The notes beneath the pieces are model-generated. The model was not told the DNA's origin and did not search any database. It saw nothing but the letters and a program-made list of their open reading frames with translations. A stretch of DNA of 64,000 nt, taken from positions 558,001 to 622,000 of the forward strand of contig LODT01000022.1 of NCBI GenBank assembly GCA_001606155.1. The letters run 5' to 3'. Shown here one piece after another: positions 10,901 through 19,477 of this stretch. A program made the position numbers and the translations under genes. This DNA comes from Tieghemostelium lacteum. Its lineage: Eukaryota > Evosea > Eumycetozoa > Dictyosteliales > Raperosteliaceae. Position 1 is the stretch's first letter. Each line of letters opens with the position of its first letter.

Positions 10901-10961
10901 TACTTTGAAATAGTAAGTCAATTAGTATCTGTAAATCATTGGGGGATGGTTGCCATTCCAT
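7957..10961 (-). CDS. tnpo: Transportin (karyopherin beta-2)
   Basis: Transportin imports proteins with PY-type nuclear signals (hnRNPs, ribosomal and splicing proteins) through nuclear pores and releases them on RanGTP binding. Three phase-0 exons: 10863-10961, 10487-10750 and 7957-10362, giving 922 residues (human 890-898). Introns begin GTATGG and GTATGT and end ATATAG and TTATAG. HEAT repeats run throughout. Diagnostic stretches include 'RSITCWTLSRYSQWITYEG', 'VQEAACSAFATLEEEASD', 'KNLLILYDAISTLARSVG', 'VCNNAIWSISEI' and 'KDSAFRGLWLI', all close to the human protein. The acidic H8 loop that senses RanGTP is a run of about 13 Asp near residue 350. The start MEWQPSPNDLQ resembles human MEYEWKPDEQ. 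It is divergent from the small gene at 11096, separated by 134 bases with a 32-base A run. Confidence 0.95.
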
Positions 10962-10985
10962 TATGATTAATGATGATAAAGAGTT

Positions 10986-10986
<1 letters not shown>

Positions 10987-11018
<32 letters not shown>
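10987..11018. repeat. 32-base A homopolymer in a divergent promoter
   Basis: An uninterrupted run of 32 A between the transportin start (10961) and the start of the small basic protein gene (11096). Long homopolymers of this kind are common in dictyostelid promoters and may exclude nucleosomes; the length could also vary between assemblies. Confidence 0.95.
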
Positions 11019-11020
<2 letters not shown>

Positions 11021-11095
11021 AGGAATATAGAATTTTTACAATTATCGATTCAAACGATTATTTATTCAATATTTTATTTATTTATATAAAAGATA

Positions 11096-11452
11096 ATGGC
11101 ACAAACTAATTTAAAAGTTAAAAAAACTAAAAATGCTTCACCAAAAAAGCAATCTAAAGGTATGTTAATCAATATCTAATCATCACAGTAGAATTAAAGA
11201 TCTTTTTTCCAACTCTAACACATCTTTAACCTAAAAGTTGGACTAAATAAAAAGAAGAAATCATCAAATACTGCAATTGATATAGCAAAGCAAAAAGTAG
11301 AAAAGAAGATAAAATCAAAAATTGCACAAAAGATTGAAGGTGAAATGGCACTAAAACTAAAGAATAATAATGGAAAACTCTCAATTTTGAAGATTGATAC
11401 TTCAAAGAATGGTGTAACTGTACCTGTTGTCAAAGATAAAAAGAAGAAATAA
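11096..11452 (+). CDS. Small lysine-rich protein, UPF0390/C19orf53-like
   Basis: Two exons, 11096-11159 and 11238-11452, joined phase 1 across a GTATGT...AAAAG intron, give about 92 residues. The product begins MAQTNLKVKKTKNAS, is very rich in Lys, and has a central helix 'AIDIAKQKVEKKIKSKIAQKIE' region (shown here in part), with a basic KDKKKK end. Small basic proteins that start MAQ and carry an 'Lys-Leu...Ile-Lys-Lys-Ile-Glu' core belong to the UPF0390 family (human C19orf53), which is nuclear or nucleolar. The match is by pattern only, so the family call is tentative; that this is a real spliced gene is more certain. It is convergent with MPDU1, about 110 bases away. Confidence 0.7.
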
Positions 11453-11561
11453 ATATAAATGTATAGAATATAGATATAGTTTCTTTGTACAGTACACAAA
11501 TTGTAGATTCAAAGGTTACATAATCAAAATTAACAACACATTTTTTGAAATGAAAAATGTT

Positions 11562-12329
11562 TTAATTCATTTTCTTTGTTTGTACAATTCTTCTTTGTGG
11601 AACCTTGTTGTTTCTGTAGAGAAGGAATTGAGCTAAAATTGTACCATTTAATACAGTTCCAATGACATAACCTAATAAAACTGATGGTTCGTTAACTTCT
11701 TTAAATGTGGTGAAAACTCTAGCTAAACATCCAGCAAAGTTTAGTGCGCAAGTGATCAAAGACAATTGACCAACACTCTTATTTTGGTGAATAGTAGCAA
11801 TCTGTGGGATTTTACTGCTGGTGAAAATTGGAATGTTACCTAATGACAAGTATGCCAATAACTGTGGTGAGGAGTTCTTTACAACTGCATAAGCTAATCC
11901 AAGATATCTGTTTAAAACTATTAGTATATTTTAGTAGAGTCTAGAGAGGTATTAGAGGGAAACTTACACAGCAGTACCAACAAGGAAAGAGGAGTTAAGC
12001 TTTTTAGAGTAATGTAAAATGGAGACTAATAGTAAAACGGATTGAACCAAGATGAAGAGACTTTCACCATAGGTTGAGAATGGGTTACCTAAGAGTTGAC
12101 CGACTAAAAGTGTAATGGTAAGACCAATAATCTCAAGAACAATTGCAGTTGGTGATACAGACTCAGCTGATTTGCTTTTAACAATCTTGAGAATTTGTGG
12201 AACTTTGACTAAAAGTGATCCAGTGATAATACCATATCCCAATGCCTTACTAATGAGTAATCCTAAATCCCAATTTGGTCCAAAATAAGTTTTAATTAAT
12301 TGATTGACTTGATATAGTACTGCGTCCAT
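11562..12329 (-). CDS. mpdu1: MPDU1 homolog (mannose-P-dolichol utilization defect 1)
   Basis: MPDU1 is an ER membrane PQ-loop protein needed to use dolichol-phosphate mannose and glucose for N-glycans, GPI anchors and C/O-mannosylation. Exons 11968-12329 and 11562-11907 join in phase 2 across a GTAAGT...CAG intron, giving 235 residues (human 247). Landmarks shared with the human protein are 'ISKALGYGIITGSLLVKVPQ', the KSAE motif of the first PQ loop, 'STYGESLFILVQSVLL', 'VGQLSLITCALNFAGCLARV', 'GTVLNGTILAQFLLYRN' and a final Lys-rich tail. Multiple hydrophobic helices span the length. The SEC22 gene lies about 100 bases upstream on the same strand. PIG-F, in the same window, is another GPI-pathway gene, but they are 45 kb apart and this is probably chance. 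Confidence 0.93.
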
Positions 12330-12430
12330 TTTGATTACACAAATTATAAATAATGAAAATTTAAAAAAAAAATTTAGAATTCTGACTTGGGATCAACAAA
12401 TTTATTGTTAATTAATAATAATGTTTATTG

Positions 12431-13283
12431 CTACCAATAATAATATCTAATATATATAACTATTAAAAATAAAGCTAACATTAAGAGTACAGGTGCATAT
12501 TTTTTAAAAAATAGTTTTGAACTTAAAGCCACCGCCTGTTTTTCATATTTTGCGGATTCTGATAATAATAACTCTGACTTTACAGTTACATCTGAAATTA
12601 CGTTTTATATTATATTAGAATAGATGATTTAATATTCAGAATATCTGTGATATAGTTACCATTTAGTTTCTCACCTCTTCCTACAATATCTTTAATATTT
12701 TTAGTCATAATTCTGTGCACATCCTTTAATTCTGATGCAACATCTGATAAATTTCTTTTTGATCTTGTATCTTGATATAATTTCTTTGTTTTAACAATAA
12801 ATGATTCTATAGGTGATTGAAATTAGTTAGGGATCATCCCTCATAATGACTCATATAGAGCGAAATGTGAATACATACCAAATTGAACAAATGGATAAGG
12901 TCTTTTTGCCAATGGTACCTCTGGACCATAAACAGCATCAAACTCTTTAAATAACTCCTCTAAAAAGTGAAATGCCAATTTCTTTGGATATGATTTATCA
13001 CAAAATGTAAGATAACATACATCGTTTTCAATTAAATATCTGTGTGGTTATATGCAATGAATGAGCTATTGATCTACCTGTGTACATCAGAGTTTGATGA
13101 TACATACGCAAAATAAAATTTATCAGTATCATAGGTTACAGCTTTCTCAGAGACTCTAGTGAGTTTATTAAAAATGGCTTTTGCCTGGTTTCTGTATTGT
13201 TCTATATTCTGTTCTTGTGAATCCATTGATTCTGATAACATCAGTCCATCACTGACTCTACATAACATTGCAAATAATACCAT
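12431..13283 (-). CDS. sec22: SEC22 R-SNARE (ER-Golgi trafficking)
   Basis: Sec22 is a longin-domain R-SNARE on ER-Golgi vesicles. Four exons (13078-13283, 12879-13039, 12660-12806, 12431-12591) join in phases 2, 1 and 1, each with GT-AG ends, to give 224 residues (human SEC22B 215). The longin domain starts MVLFAMLCRVSDGLML and continues through 'VCYLTFCDKSYPKKLAF' and 'RPYPFVQFESFI'. The SNARE motif contains 'LSDVASELKDVHRIMTKNI' and the central 'GRGEKL', then 'KSELLLSESAKYEKQA'. A C-terminal anchor, 'VLLMLALFLIVIYIRYYYW', ends the protein. The zero-layer Arg of R-SNAREs is the Arg of GRGEKL. Four exons make this one of the most intron-rich genes of the window. Confidence 0.93.
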
Positions 13284-13519
13284 TTCTGTAAATTGACTTT
13301 TTTGATATTAATTAAGTTCCCTTTTCCTTCAAAAATCTAAAATAAAATGTATTTTAATTTTTTTTTTTTCTATTTTTTATTTTTCTTTTTCTTTTTGACG
13401 AACTGATACTTTTTGTAATTTTATTCCTCTATATTTATACCATCATAAACATTCAGAAAAAGGAAATATATACTTAATAAAAACAAAACAATAAACACCA
13501 CAACTCATATGTTCATAAT

Positions 13520-15554
13520 ATGGCTGAGATAGAAGTAGATTTATTATCATTAAAATTAACATTTGATTTTGAATCTGTATTTAACGATAAAAATGAGGAA
13601 GACGATGAAAAAGGTAATTACAAACCAATAAACCAAACAAAAGTATAATAAATAAAGTTTATAATCTCTTTTTTATTACAACTTCAATTCAAAATAGTAA
13701 ATAAACAATGATGATTAATAATTATTTCTTTAAACTCTTTTTGAAAATGAAATAGAAAACTCTGAAATATGTAGGTTCTTTTTAAAAGGTGTTTGCACCA
13801 AAGGACAAGATTGTCCATTTAAACATTCCAAAACTGAGAGAGCCATTGTCTGTAAACATTGGCTCAGAGGTCTATGCAAGAAAGGTGAGGTCTGTGAATT
13901 TCTACACGAATATGATTTGGCGAGAATGCCCGAATGCTATTTCTTTTCAAAATATGGTGAATGTAATAACCAGGATTGCATGTATCTACATGTTAATCCT
14001 GAGGAAAAGGTTATGGAATGTCCATGGTATGCAAGAGGCTTTTGCAAACACGGTCCAAAATGCAGACATAAACACATAAAGAAACTGCTGTGTGAGAATT
14101 ATTATCTTGGGTTCTGTCCAGAGGGTCCAAAATGTAAATATGGTCATCCTAAATATGAACTTCCCAAAGAGGAACCTGAAATCAAGCAATCCGAATACGA
14201 AAAACAAAAACACATTCAACAACAACAACAGCAACAACAGATTCTACAAGATCAGTTATATAAACAGCAACAACAACAACAACAGCAACAACAACAGTTA
14301 CAACAACAACAACAACAAGAGAAACAAGCTGAAAAGACTAAACTATCACAAGCTCAAACTAAAGTTCAGCAACTTTTACAAGATACTTTGGGTATTTCAT
14401 CTATACCACAAGCTACTCTTAGTGGATCTCCAATCGCAGGTTTGAATACAAGCGGTGGGATTACTCAACCTGCTGCCAATCCGAATATTGTACCACCTCC
14501 ACCACTAATTTCACCAACTTTATCTTCTCAACCTTCATCTTCTTTATCTACATCTTCTAGTAGTATAAATACACCTTCTCATCAACAACCTGCACCACAT
14601 CACCACCAACAACAGCAGCACCAACAACAAGGACCAGGACAATCAACAGGATTCCAACCACACCAATTCAAAAATTCACAATATCAAAGAGAAGGTGGTC
14701 CACCTATTATTTGTAAAAAGTGTGGTACTCCTGGTCATAAATCTAATGTTTGTCCAAATAATCCACAACAAGGACAACAACCCAAACCACTAGATCAAGT
14801 ACTTTGTTTCAAATGTAAACAAACTGGTCATTATGCTGATAAATGTACAAATAAAAAAGTACCTGATACACCTGGTTTTCCTGGTTACAATAGACAAGGT
14901 CAACAACAAGGGCAACAACAAGGGCAACAACAAGGGCAACAACAAGGACAACAACAAGGACAACAACAAGGACAACAACAAGGACAACATGGAGGATATA
15001 ATCAAAATCAACAAGGTGGTGGATTCAACCAAAACCAACAAGGTGGTGGATATAACCCAAACCAACAACAAAATTACAACCAAAACAATCAATATAATCA
15101 AGCAAGTGGATATAATCAACAACAGAGTGGCGGGAGTGGTTATAATTCAAACCAACAAAGTGGAGGTGGATTTAATCAACAACAAGGTGGTGGTAGTGGA
15201 TATAACCCAAATCAACAAGGTGGTGGTGGATATAACCCAAATCAACAAGGTGGTGGTGGATATAACCCAAATCAACAAGGTGGTGGTGGTGGTGGTGGTG
15301 GATATAATCCAAACCAAAACCAATTTAATCCAAATCAATATAACCAAAATATGCAAGGAAATTACAACCCTAATCAATATAATCCAAATCAACAACAAGG
15401 TGGATTTAATCCAAATCAACAAGGTGGTGGTGGTGGATATAATCCAAATATGCAAGGAAGTTACAATCCAAATCACCAAGGTGGTGGTGGTGGATATAAT
15501 CCAAATAGTCAAGGATACAACAACTATCAGCAAAAGAAGCATTCTGATATTTAA
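13520..15554 (+). CDS. cpsf4: CPSF30 homolog (cleavage and polyadenylation factor) with long repetitive tail
   Basis: CPSF4/Yth1 binds the polyadenylation signal in pre-mRNA. Exon 1 is 13520-13613 and exon 2 is 13756-15554 (phase 1, GTAATT...TAG), giving 630 residues. After an acidic start come five CCCH zinc fingers, e.g. 'CRFFLKGVCTKGQDCPFKH', 'CKHWLRGLCKKGEVCEFLH', 'CYFFSKYGECNNQDCMYLH', 'CPWYARGFCKHGPKCRHKH' and 'CENYYLGFCPEGPKCKYGH'. A Gln-rich stretch and a Pro/Ser linker follow. Two CCHC zinc knuckles lie near residues 350 and 382 ('CKKCGTPGHKSNVC', 'CFKCKQTGHYADKC'); human CPSF4 has one and yeast Yth1 none. The last ~230 residues are GQQQ and GGGGYNPNQQ repeats. The family is usually 210-270 residues, so this tail more than doubles it. 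Both strands of the tail give long spurious reading frames. Confidence 0.93.
14899..14982 (+). repeat. 12-base tandem repeat coding GQQQ (7 units)
   Basis: Seven tandem 12-base units of the type GG(G/A/T)CAACAACAA, followed by a partial unit ending GQH. The first units use GGG or GGT for Gly and later ones GGA, so there are at least three sub-variants. It lies in frame in the CPSF30 tail. Confidence 0.95.
15186..15318 (+). repeat. 30-base minisatellite coding GGGGYNPNQQ
   Basis: Two identical 30-base units (15219-15248 and 15249-15278) flanked by a 33-base variant before and an expanded poly-GGT unit after. Related, more diverged copies extend through about 15500. The repeat is in frame within the CPSF30 gene. 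Confidence 0.9.
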
Positions 15555-15664
15555 ATCGATTGTTTTTTCAATGTAAATAAATAATATTTATATTTTTTTT
15601 TTATTTTAAATAAAGTTAATAATACAAATGTTTTTTGATTTCAAATAAACCTGGTGGTACTATT

Positions 15665-16143
15665 TTACTGTATGGTACAATTCGAATTTGAGTTATAATC
15701 AATACTATTTACTGTTTCATATTTTGTTGTTATATATTTTGAATTTGTTGATAAATTTTTATTAGAGTTCTTTATATTACAATTTTCTAATCTAAAGTTA
15801 TTTTTTGTCTCGTTGAATGTATTTGAACTTAGCTTATTTATAGATTCTAAATTTTCAATATTACCATTAGATGGGGATTATATCTAAAAATTTTGTAAAA
15901 TAGATATTTACCTAAAATTGACATCTTTAGGATATGGAAATAAATAAATTAAATAAATTGTTTTAATAAATACGATTTTGTGATAAGTTTAATTATAATA
16001 AAAAGAAACTTTAAATTTTATTTTAAAATCTATTTATAATTTTTTTAAAATTTTTAATTTATATTTACAAATTGCACATCTTCAATGATCAGTTGATAGA
16101 TAAAACTCCAATTTCCTTTTACTAATGTACACAGTTTAACCAT
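15665..16143 (-). CDS. Candidate small spliced gene with a 13-base exon
   Basis: Candidate exons on the minus strand: 16069-16143 (25 codons, MVKLCTLVKGNWSFIYQL...), 15912-15924 (ATGTCAATTTTAG) and 15665-15846. The first reads into GTAAAT, the second is bounded by AAAG and GTAAAT, and the third follows AATTTAG. Frames join (phase 0, then 1) to a protein of about 89 residues with an Asn/Ser/Lys-rich end. Alternatively the ATG of the 13-base exon is the start and the gene makes a 64-residue protein beginning MSILESINKLSSNTF, a form like the many small dictyostelid proteins with an intron just after the start. The exons have clearly higher G+C than the surrounding sequence. The family is not recognised; the exact model is uncertain. 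Confidence 0.4.
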
Positions 16144-16457
16144 TGTTAATATTAGATTAAATATTAATATAATTTGAATAAATACCATCTAAGTTAAATA
16201 TGTAACCACTATATTGTCACATTATTAATAATCTAATGTTGAATACTATCTTTAGTATAAAATTTTCAAGTTGTAGCAAGATAAATCTGAACAAAATTAA
16301 ACATCACAGACATCATTTCAAGAGTTTAATGTTAGATGAACAGGTTATTGGAAAACTAAACCAATCTATTAATCAATATGTGTGTTGTGTGTTAAATGTT
16401 TTTGATAAAATTATTTTTTATTATAAATAACTCCATGTTCTATACTAAATACAGTAT
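16144..16457. other. AT-rich intergenic region
   Basis: About 310 bases between the small candidate gene and the 3' end of the SnoaL-like gene. A 64-codon plus-strand frame (16236-16430) exists, but its composition gives no support and no splice partner was found. Nothing else seen. Confidence 0.5.
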
Positions 16458-16865
16458 TTAATTTAATTTAATTAATTCAATTGACTTGTGATCTGGATAT
16501 TCGACTATACTCGATATCTTTCCGTTATTTAAAACAAAAATGAATACTATTCTGTTATAATAGTTATCATCTCCAACAGATTCAACTTCAGCAACTACCC
16601 TATTTCCTTCAGCAGAATATAAATTTCTTTCAGTAAATCTATATTTTTTAAAACCTCTTAATACGGTAAGTGAGTTTGTTCTTCCATTATATGTTTTATC
16701 CTTTACATATGGTCCATATGATTCTTTTCCTACTATTTCCCAAAGAGTATCTGGTCTTTCAGCTAATGTCAAAAGTCCTTCTAAATTTATTTTATCTAAA
16801 TATTCAATAAAAAGTCTAACTACTTTTTTATTTTCATTTTCTACACTTGGGTTTGTCATCTTCAC
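16458..16865 (-). CDS. NTF2/SnoaL-like small protein
   Basis: A 135-residue intronless protein beginning MKMTNPSVENENKKVVRLFIEYL. The pattern is that of the SnoaL/NTF2-like cone fold: an N-terminal helix with 'VVRLFIEYLDKINLEGLLTL', a 'WEIVGKE' strand, 'RGFKKYRFTERNLYSAEGN', then the long strands 'RVVAEVESVG', 'RIVFIFVLNNGKISSIVEY'. Members include polyketide cyclases, ketosteroid isomerase-like enzymes and plain ligand binders, so no reaction can be assigned. Dictyostelids carry many small proteins of this fold. No secretion signal is seen. It sits between the candidate small gene and an F-box/LRR-like gene, all on the minus strand. Confidence 0.7.
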   Translation of the reverse strand: MKMTNPSVENENKKVVRLFIEYLDKINLEGLLTLAERPDTLWEIVGKESYGPYVKDKTYNGRTNSLTVLRGFKKYRFTERNLYSAEGNRVVAEVESVGDDNYYNRIVFIFVLNNGKISSIVEYPDHKSIELIKLN

Positions 16866-17008
16866 AATTTACAACTTTTAATAAATTTATATTTATAAAT
16901 ATTTTTGATTTTTATAGTTTACTACACACAAACTTCGAGAATGGAATGTCATTTTTTTATTTTTATGCATTCCCTTCTGAATTCCAGTTCCTTAATGAAA
17001 AGTGTGAA

Positions 17009-18595
17009 TTACTTGGAGGTTTTTGAAGAGATACAATAGTTATCAAGTATTTCATTTATTTGAGGAATCACACCAATTGATATACATTTAAGATATTGAC
17101 AATTTTTAGATACTGCATCTCTGAAATTCTCTAAATCCTCGCTACTAAGTTCATAATCAGGAGTAGGGAAACTAATAGTTGAATAATTGTGGTTATTGTT
17201 TATCAATTGGTTTAGTACCTTAATACAGTCTGACATGGGCCAATCATCAATAAAAGATTGCCATTTAATGAACCTAAGAGTGTGATTCGATATCAATGCC
17301 TCTGATATTTTTCTATAATCATCGGTTTTAACATAAACTGATAAATATTCAATTCTTGTTAAAGATAATAGTGAAATTAGAGTTTCAGTTGAAATGATAG
17401 CTTCTGAAATAGTGATTTCAGTAATGTGTTCATTATTTGATAAAGAGACTATAACATCACTTAAATCAAATTCCACATCATCATATAGTGTAGTAATTTC
17501 TATGGACTTAAGAGTGGGTATATTTAAATCCAATAGTATACACAAGTTTTTCATATTTTTATAGAACCTGTATACCACTTTCTTGCACTCTGGATGCTTT
17601 TGAATCAGATGATAAATATCAGCATCGTTGTCAGATGCTTTTATCTCTTGCATCTTAGAATTACCAGACCACAATGCATAGATGTTTTGTTTTGTATGAT
17701 CTTCATTGTAACATCCAATGAACTTAATATCCCTTAAATTGGAGTTGTTAATTAGTTTACCATTATACACAATTGAAGTTGTGTAATTTGCAATTTTGTT
17801 AAATTCCAAATATTCAAGTGAAGAGGCACAATTTAAACAATGAACTAGAGTTTCACTGTGTAATTTGAAAGAAAAGGTTGGTACCATTTTTTTCCCATTA
17901 TATTCTCTGACCATATAGGATCCATAGGTATATTTCTTGAGTACCTTTAATTGCTCAAAAATTGCAATAAATTCAGTGTGTGTGAGGTGTGTATTATAAA
18001 TCTCTAATTCCTCTAGGTTGAGAAACTTTTTTAAATTCACAGCACAATTTTCTAACTGAAATTGTGAATTGCCAAAGATTTTTAGTGTATCTAATTGGTT
18101 GGATAGTAACATTAGATTTGGAAAATCAATTGACATATTGCTAACTTCTTTTTTAGTGCTAACATTAAATGTTAATGTAGTGATATCTTTCAAAACAGGG
18201 TTTAATAGACAATTATTTACTGTTGAAACTGAACTTCCCATTACATCTCCAAAGACTAGTGTTTTGAGTGATGGAGCATGTTTTAGAGAGATTTTTTCAT
18301 CATGACAATTCAGTGAAACTACACAGCTATCTAGTGTATCAACATCCAATTCACTAAATAGACAATCTATCTCTACATTGAATATTGACCTTAATGGTAG
18401 TTTAATAAAGAAATGGTATTGTTTTATATTTACTATTTTAATTAGCACCTTGTCAATAAATGATAAGCTTTTATAGAAATCTTTAGATACCAATCCCAAA
18501 TTGACATAAAATAGATAAATATATCTATTACTTGAGAAATTACAATTTATAAAATATTTTAAAATTTTAATGATAATATATTGAGGAATAATCAT
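17009..18595 (-). CDS. F-box/LRR-like protein, dictyostelid family
   Basis: A 528-residue intronless protein. It starts MIIPQYIIIKILKYFINCNF and continues to 'GLVSKDFYKSL', an F-box-like motif with the family's Pro...Ile-Ile...Val-Ser-Lys pattern. Degenerate leucine-rich repeats fill the rest, for example 'LEELEIYNTHLTHTEFIAIF' and 'LEYLEFNKIANYTTS'. The layout matches the 586-residue gene at 4647-6407, 11 kb away and in opposite orientation, including a central 'YALWSGNSKM' segment comparable to 'LSCWSGECKV'. They look like distant members of one family rather than a recent duplication. Role in substrate recognition by SCF ubiquitin ligase is inferred. It is divergent from the gene at 18666, with only about 70 bases between the two starts. 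Confidence 0.68.
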   Translation of the reverse strand: MIIPQYIIIKILKYFINCNFSSNRYIYLFYVNLGLVSKDFYKSLSFIDKVLIKIVNIKQYHFFIKLPLRSIFNVEIDCLFSELDVDTLDSCVVSLNCHDEKISLKHAPSLKTLVFGDVMGSSVSTVNNCLLNPVLKDITTLTFNVSTKKEVSNMSIDFPNLMLLSNQLDTLKIFGNSQFQLENCAVNLKKFLNLEELEIYNTHLTHTEFIAIFEQLKVLKKYTYGSYMVREYNGKKMVPTFSFKLHSETLVHCLNCASSLEYLEFNKIANYTTSIVYNGKLINNSNLRDIKFIGCYNEDHTKQNIYALWSGNSKMQEIKASDNDADIYHLIQKHPECKKVVYRFYKNMKNLCILLDLNIPTLKSIEITTLYDDVEFDLSDVIVSLSNNEHITEITISEAIISTETLISLLSLTRIEYLSVYVKTDDYRKISEALISNHTLRFIKWQSFIDDWPMSDCIKVLNQLINNNHNYSTISFPTPDYELSSEDLENFRDAVSKNCQYLKCISIGVIPQINEILDNYCISSKTSK

Positions 18596-18665
18596 AGCTA
18601 TGATTAGATAAATGAGAAGTTTTTTTTTTTTAGTTTTAGTTTGATATTTTTAAGTAATTGTCCAA

Positions 18666-19332
18666 ATGATACGAATATGTAAAAGAACATTCTCAAATGT
18701 GATAAACTTTATTGAAAATAGTGAAAATAAGTCACTAGGATTATATAGATTAAATAGACTAAAAGATGTTGAGGTGCCTAGAATTGGTTGTACTTTAAAG
18801 AGATATGATAGAGATCTCATCAATCCTACCAAACAGATATTGTTGATTGGTAATGAAGATGACAAAGAAAGTTATTTTCAACTAATGAAAGATTTACAAT
18901 TATCCAAGTTAGCTTTTGATGTTAATTTGTGGGTGCAATCCAAAGGTGATACATCAACATTTTTCTCAAAAAACTATAACTGGGTTCTTGATAATATTCC
19001 AAAAGTACCTGCTATTGTGTCACTTGAAGAAATGTCCTCTAATGATTTAGTTGAATATTTAAAATCAAATTCATTTCCTTCGATTCCATTGGTAATTATT
19101 ACAGAATGAGTACTTTAAAGTATATGTTAATTTTATATTAATATTTAAAAATTAGAGTATTTTAGTGTCACCAAGTTCTAAGATTAATGATTTGAAATCC
19201 CATCACAATATTATTGTTATGGGTACTGATCAACAACATGTCTACAAAAAAATGATTAATTTTAAATCAATGAATAACACCTCCATTCAACCACTTTTGT
19301 TAAGTTTACTAAAATCAAATCTGTTTGATTAA
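18666..19332 (+). CDS. Hypothetical protein, possibly mitochondrial
   Basis: Exons 18666-19091 and 19156-19332, joined in phase 0 (GTAATT...ATTAG), give 200 residues. The start MIRICKRTFSNVINFIENS is basic and could be a mitochondrial presequence. The body alternates predicted strands and helices ('KQILLIGNEDDKESYFQLMK', 'VPAIVSLEEMSSNDLVEYL', 'NIIVMGTDQQHVYKKMI'), which suggests a compact alpha/beta fold. No known family was recognised. Without the intron the first frame ends five codons after the donor. It lies between a divergent F-box/LRR-like gene and MRD1 in the same direction, with about 145 bases to the next start. Confidence 0.6.
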
Positions 19333-19477
19333 ATAAATTAATCTCCCTGTAACACTAGCATGGGGTTCTGATTGAAAGAACTTTTAATAATATTTGAAAT
19401 TTTGTCGGTTTCATCGTTTTTCTTTTTGTAAAAATTTCTCAATTTAATTAAAAAACGATAAAAGGCATACAGAGAGA

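Noticed and set aside
13986-15542. Long overlapping reading frames on both strands of the CPSF30 gene
   Set aside because: They are shadows of CAA/GGT/AAT repeats; their Leu/Ile/Val or Asn runs have no domain, and the zinc-finger frame explains the locus.
16236-16430. 64-codon plus-strand frame
   Set aside because: AT composition is near background, there is no recognisable domain, and no splice partner was found.
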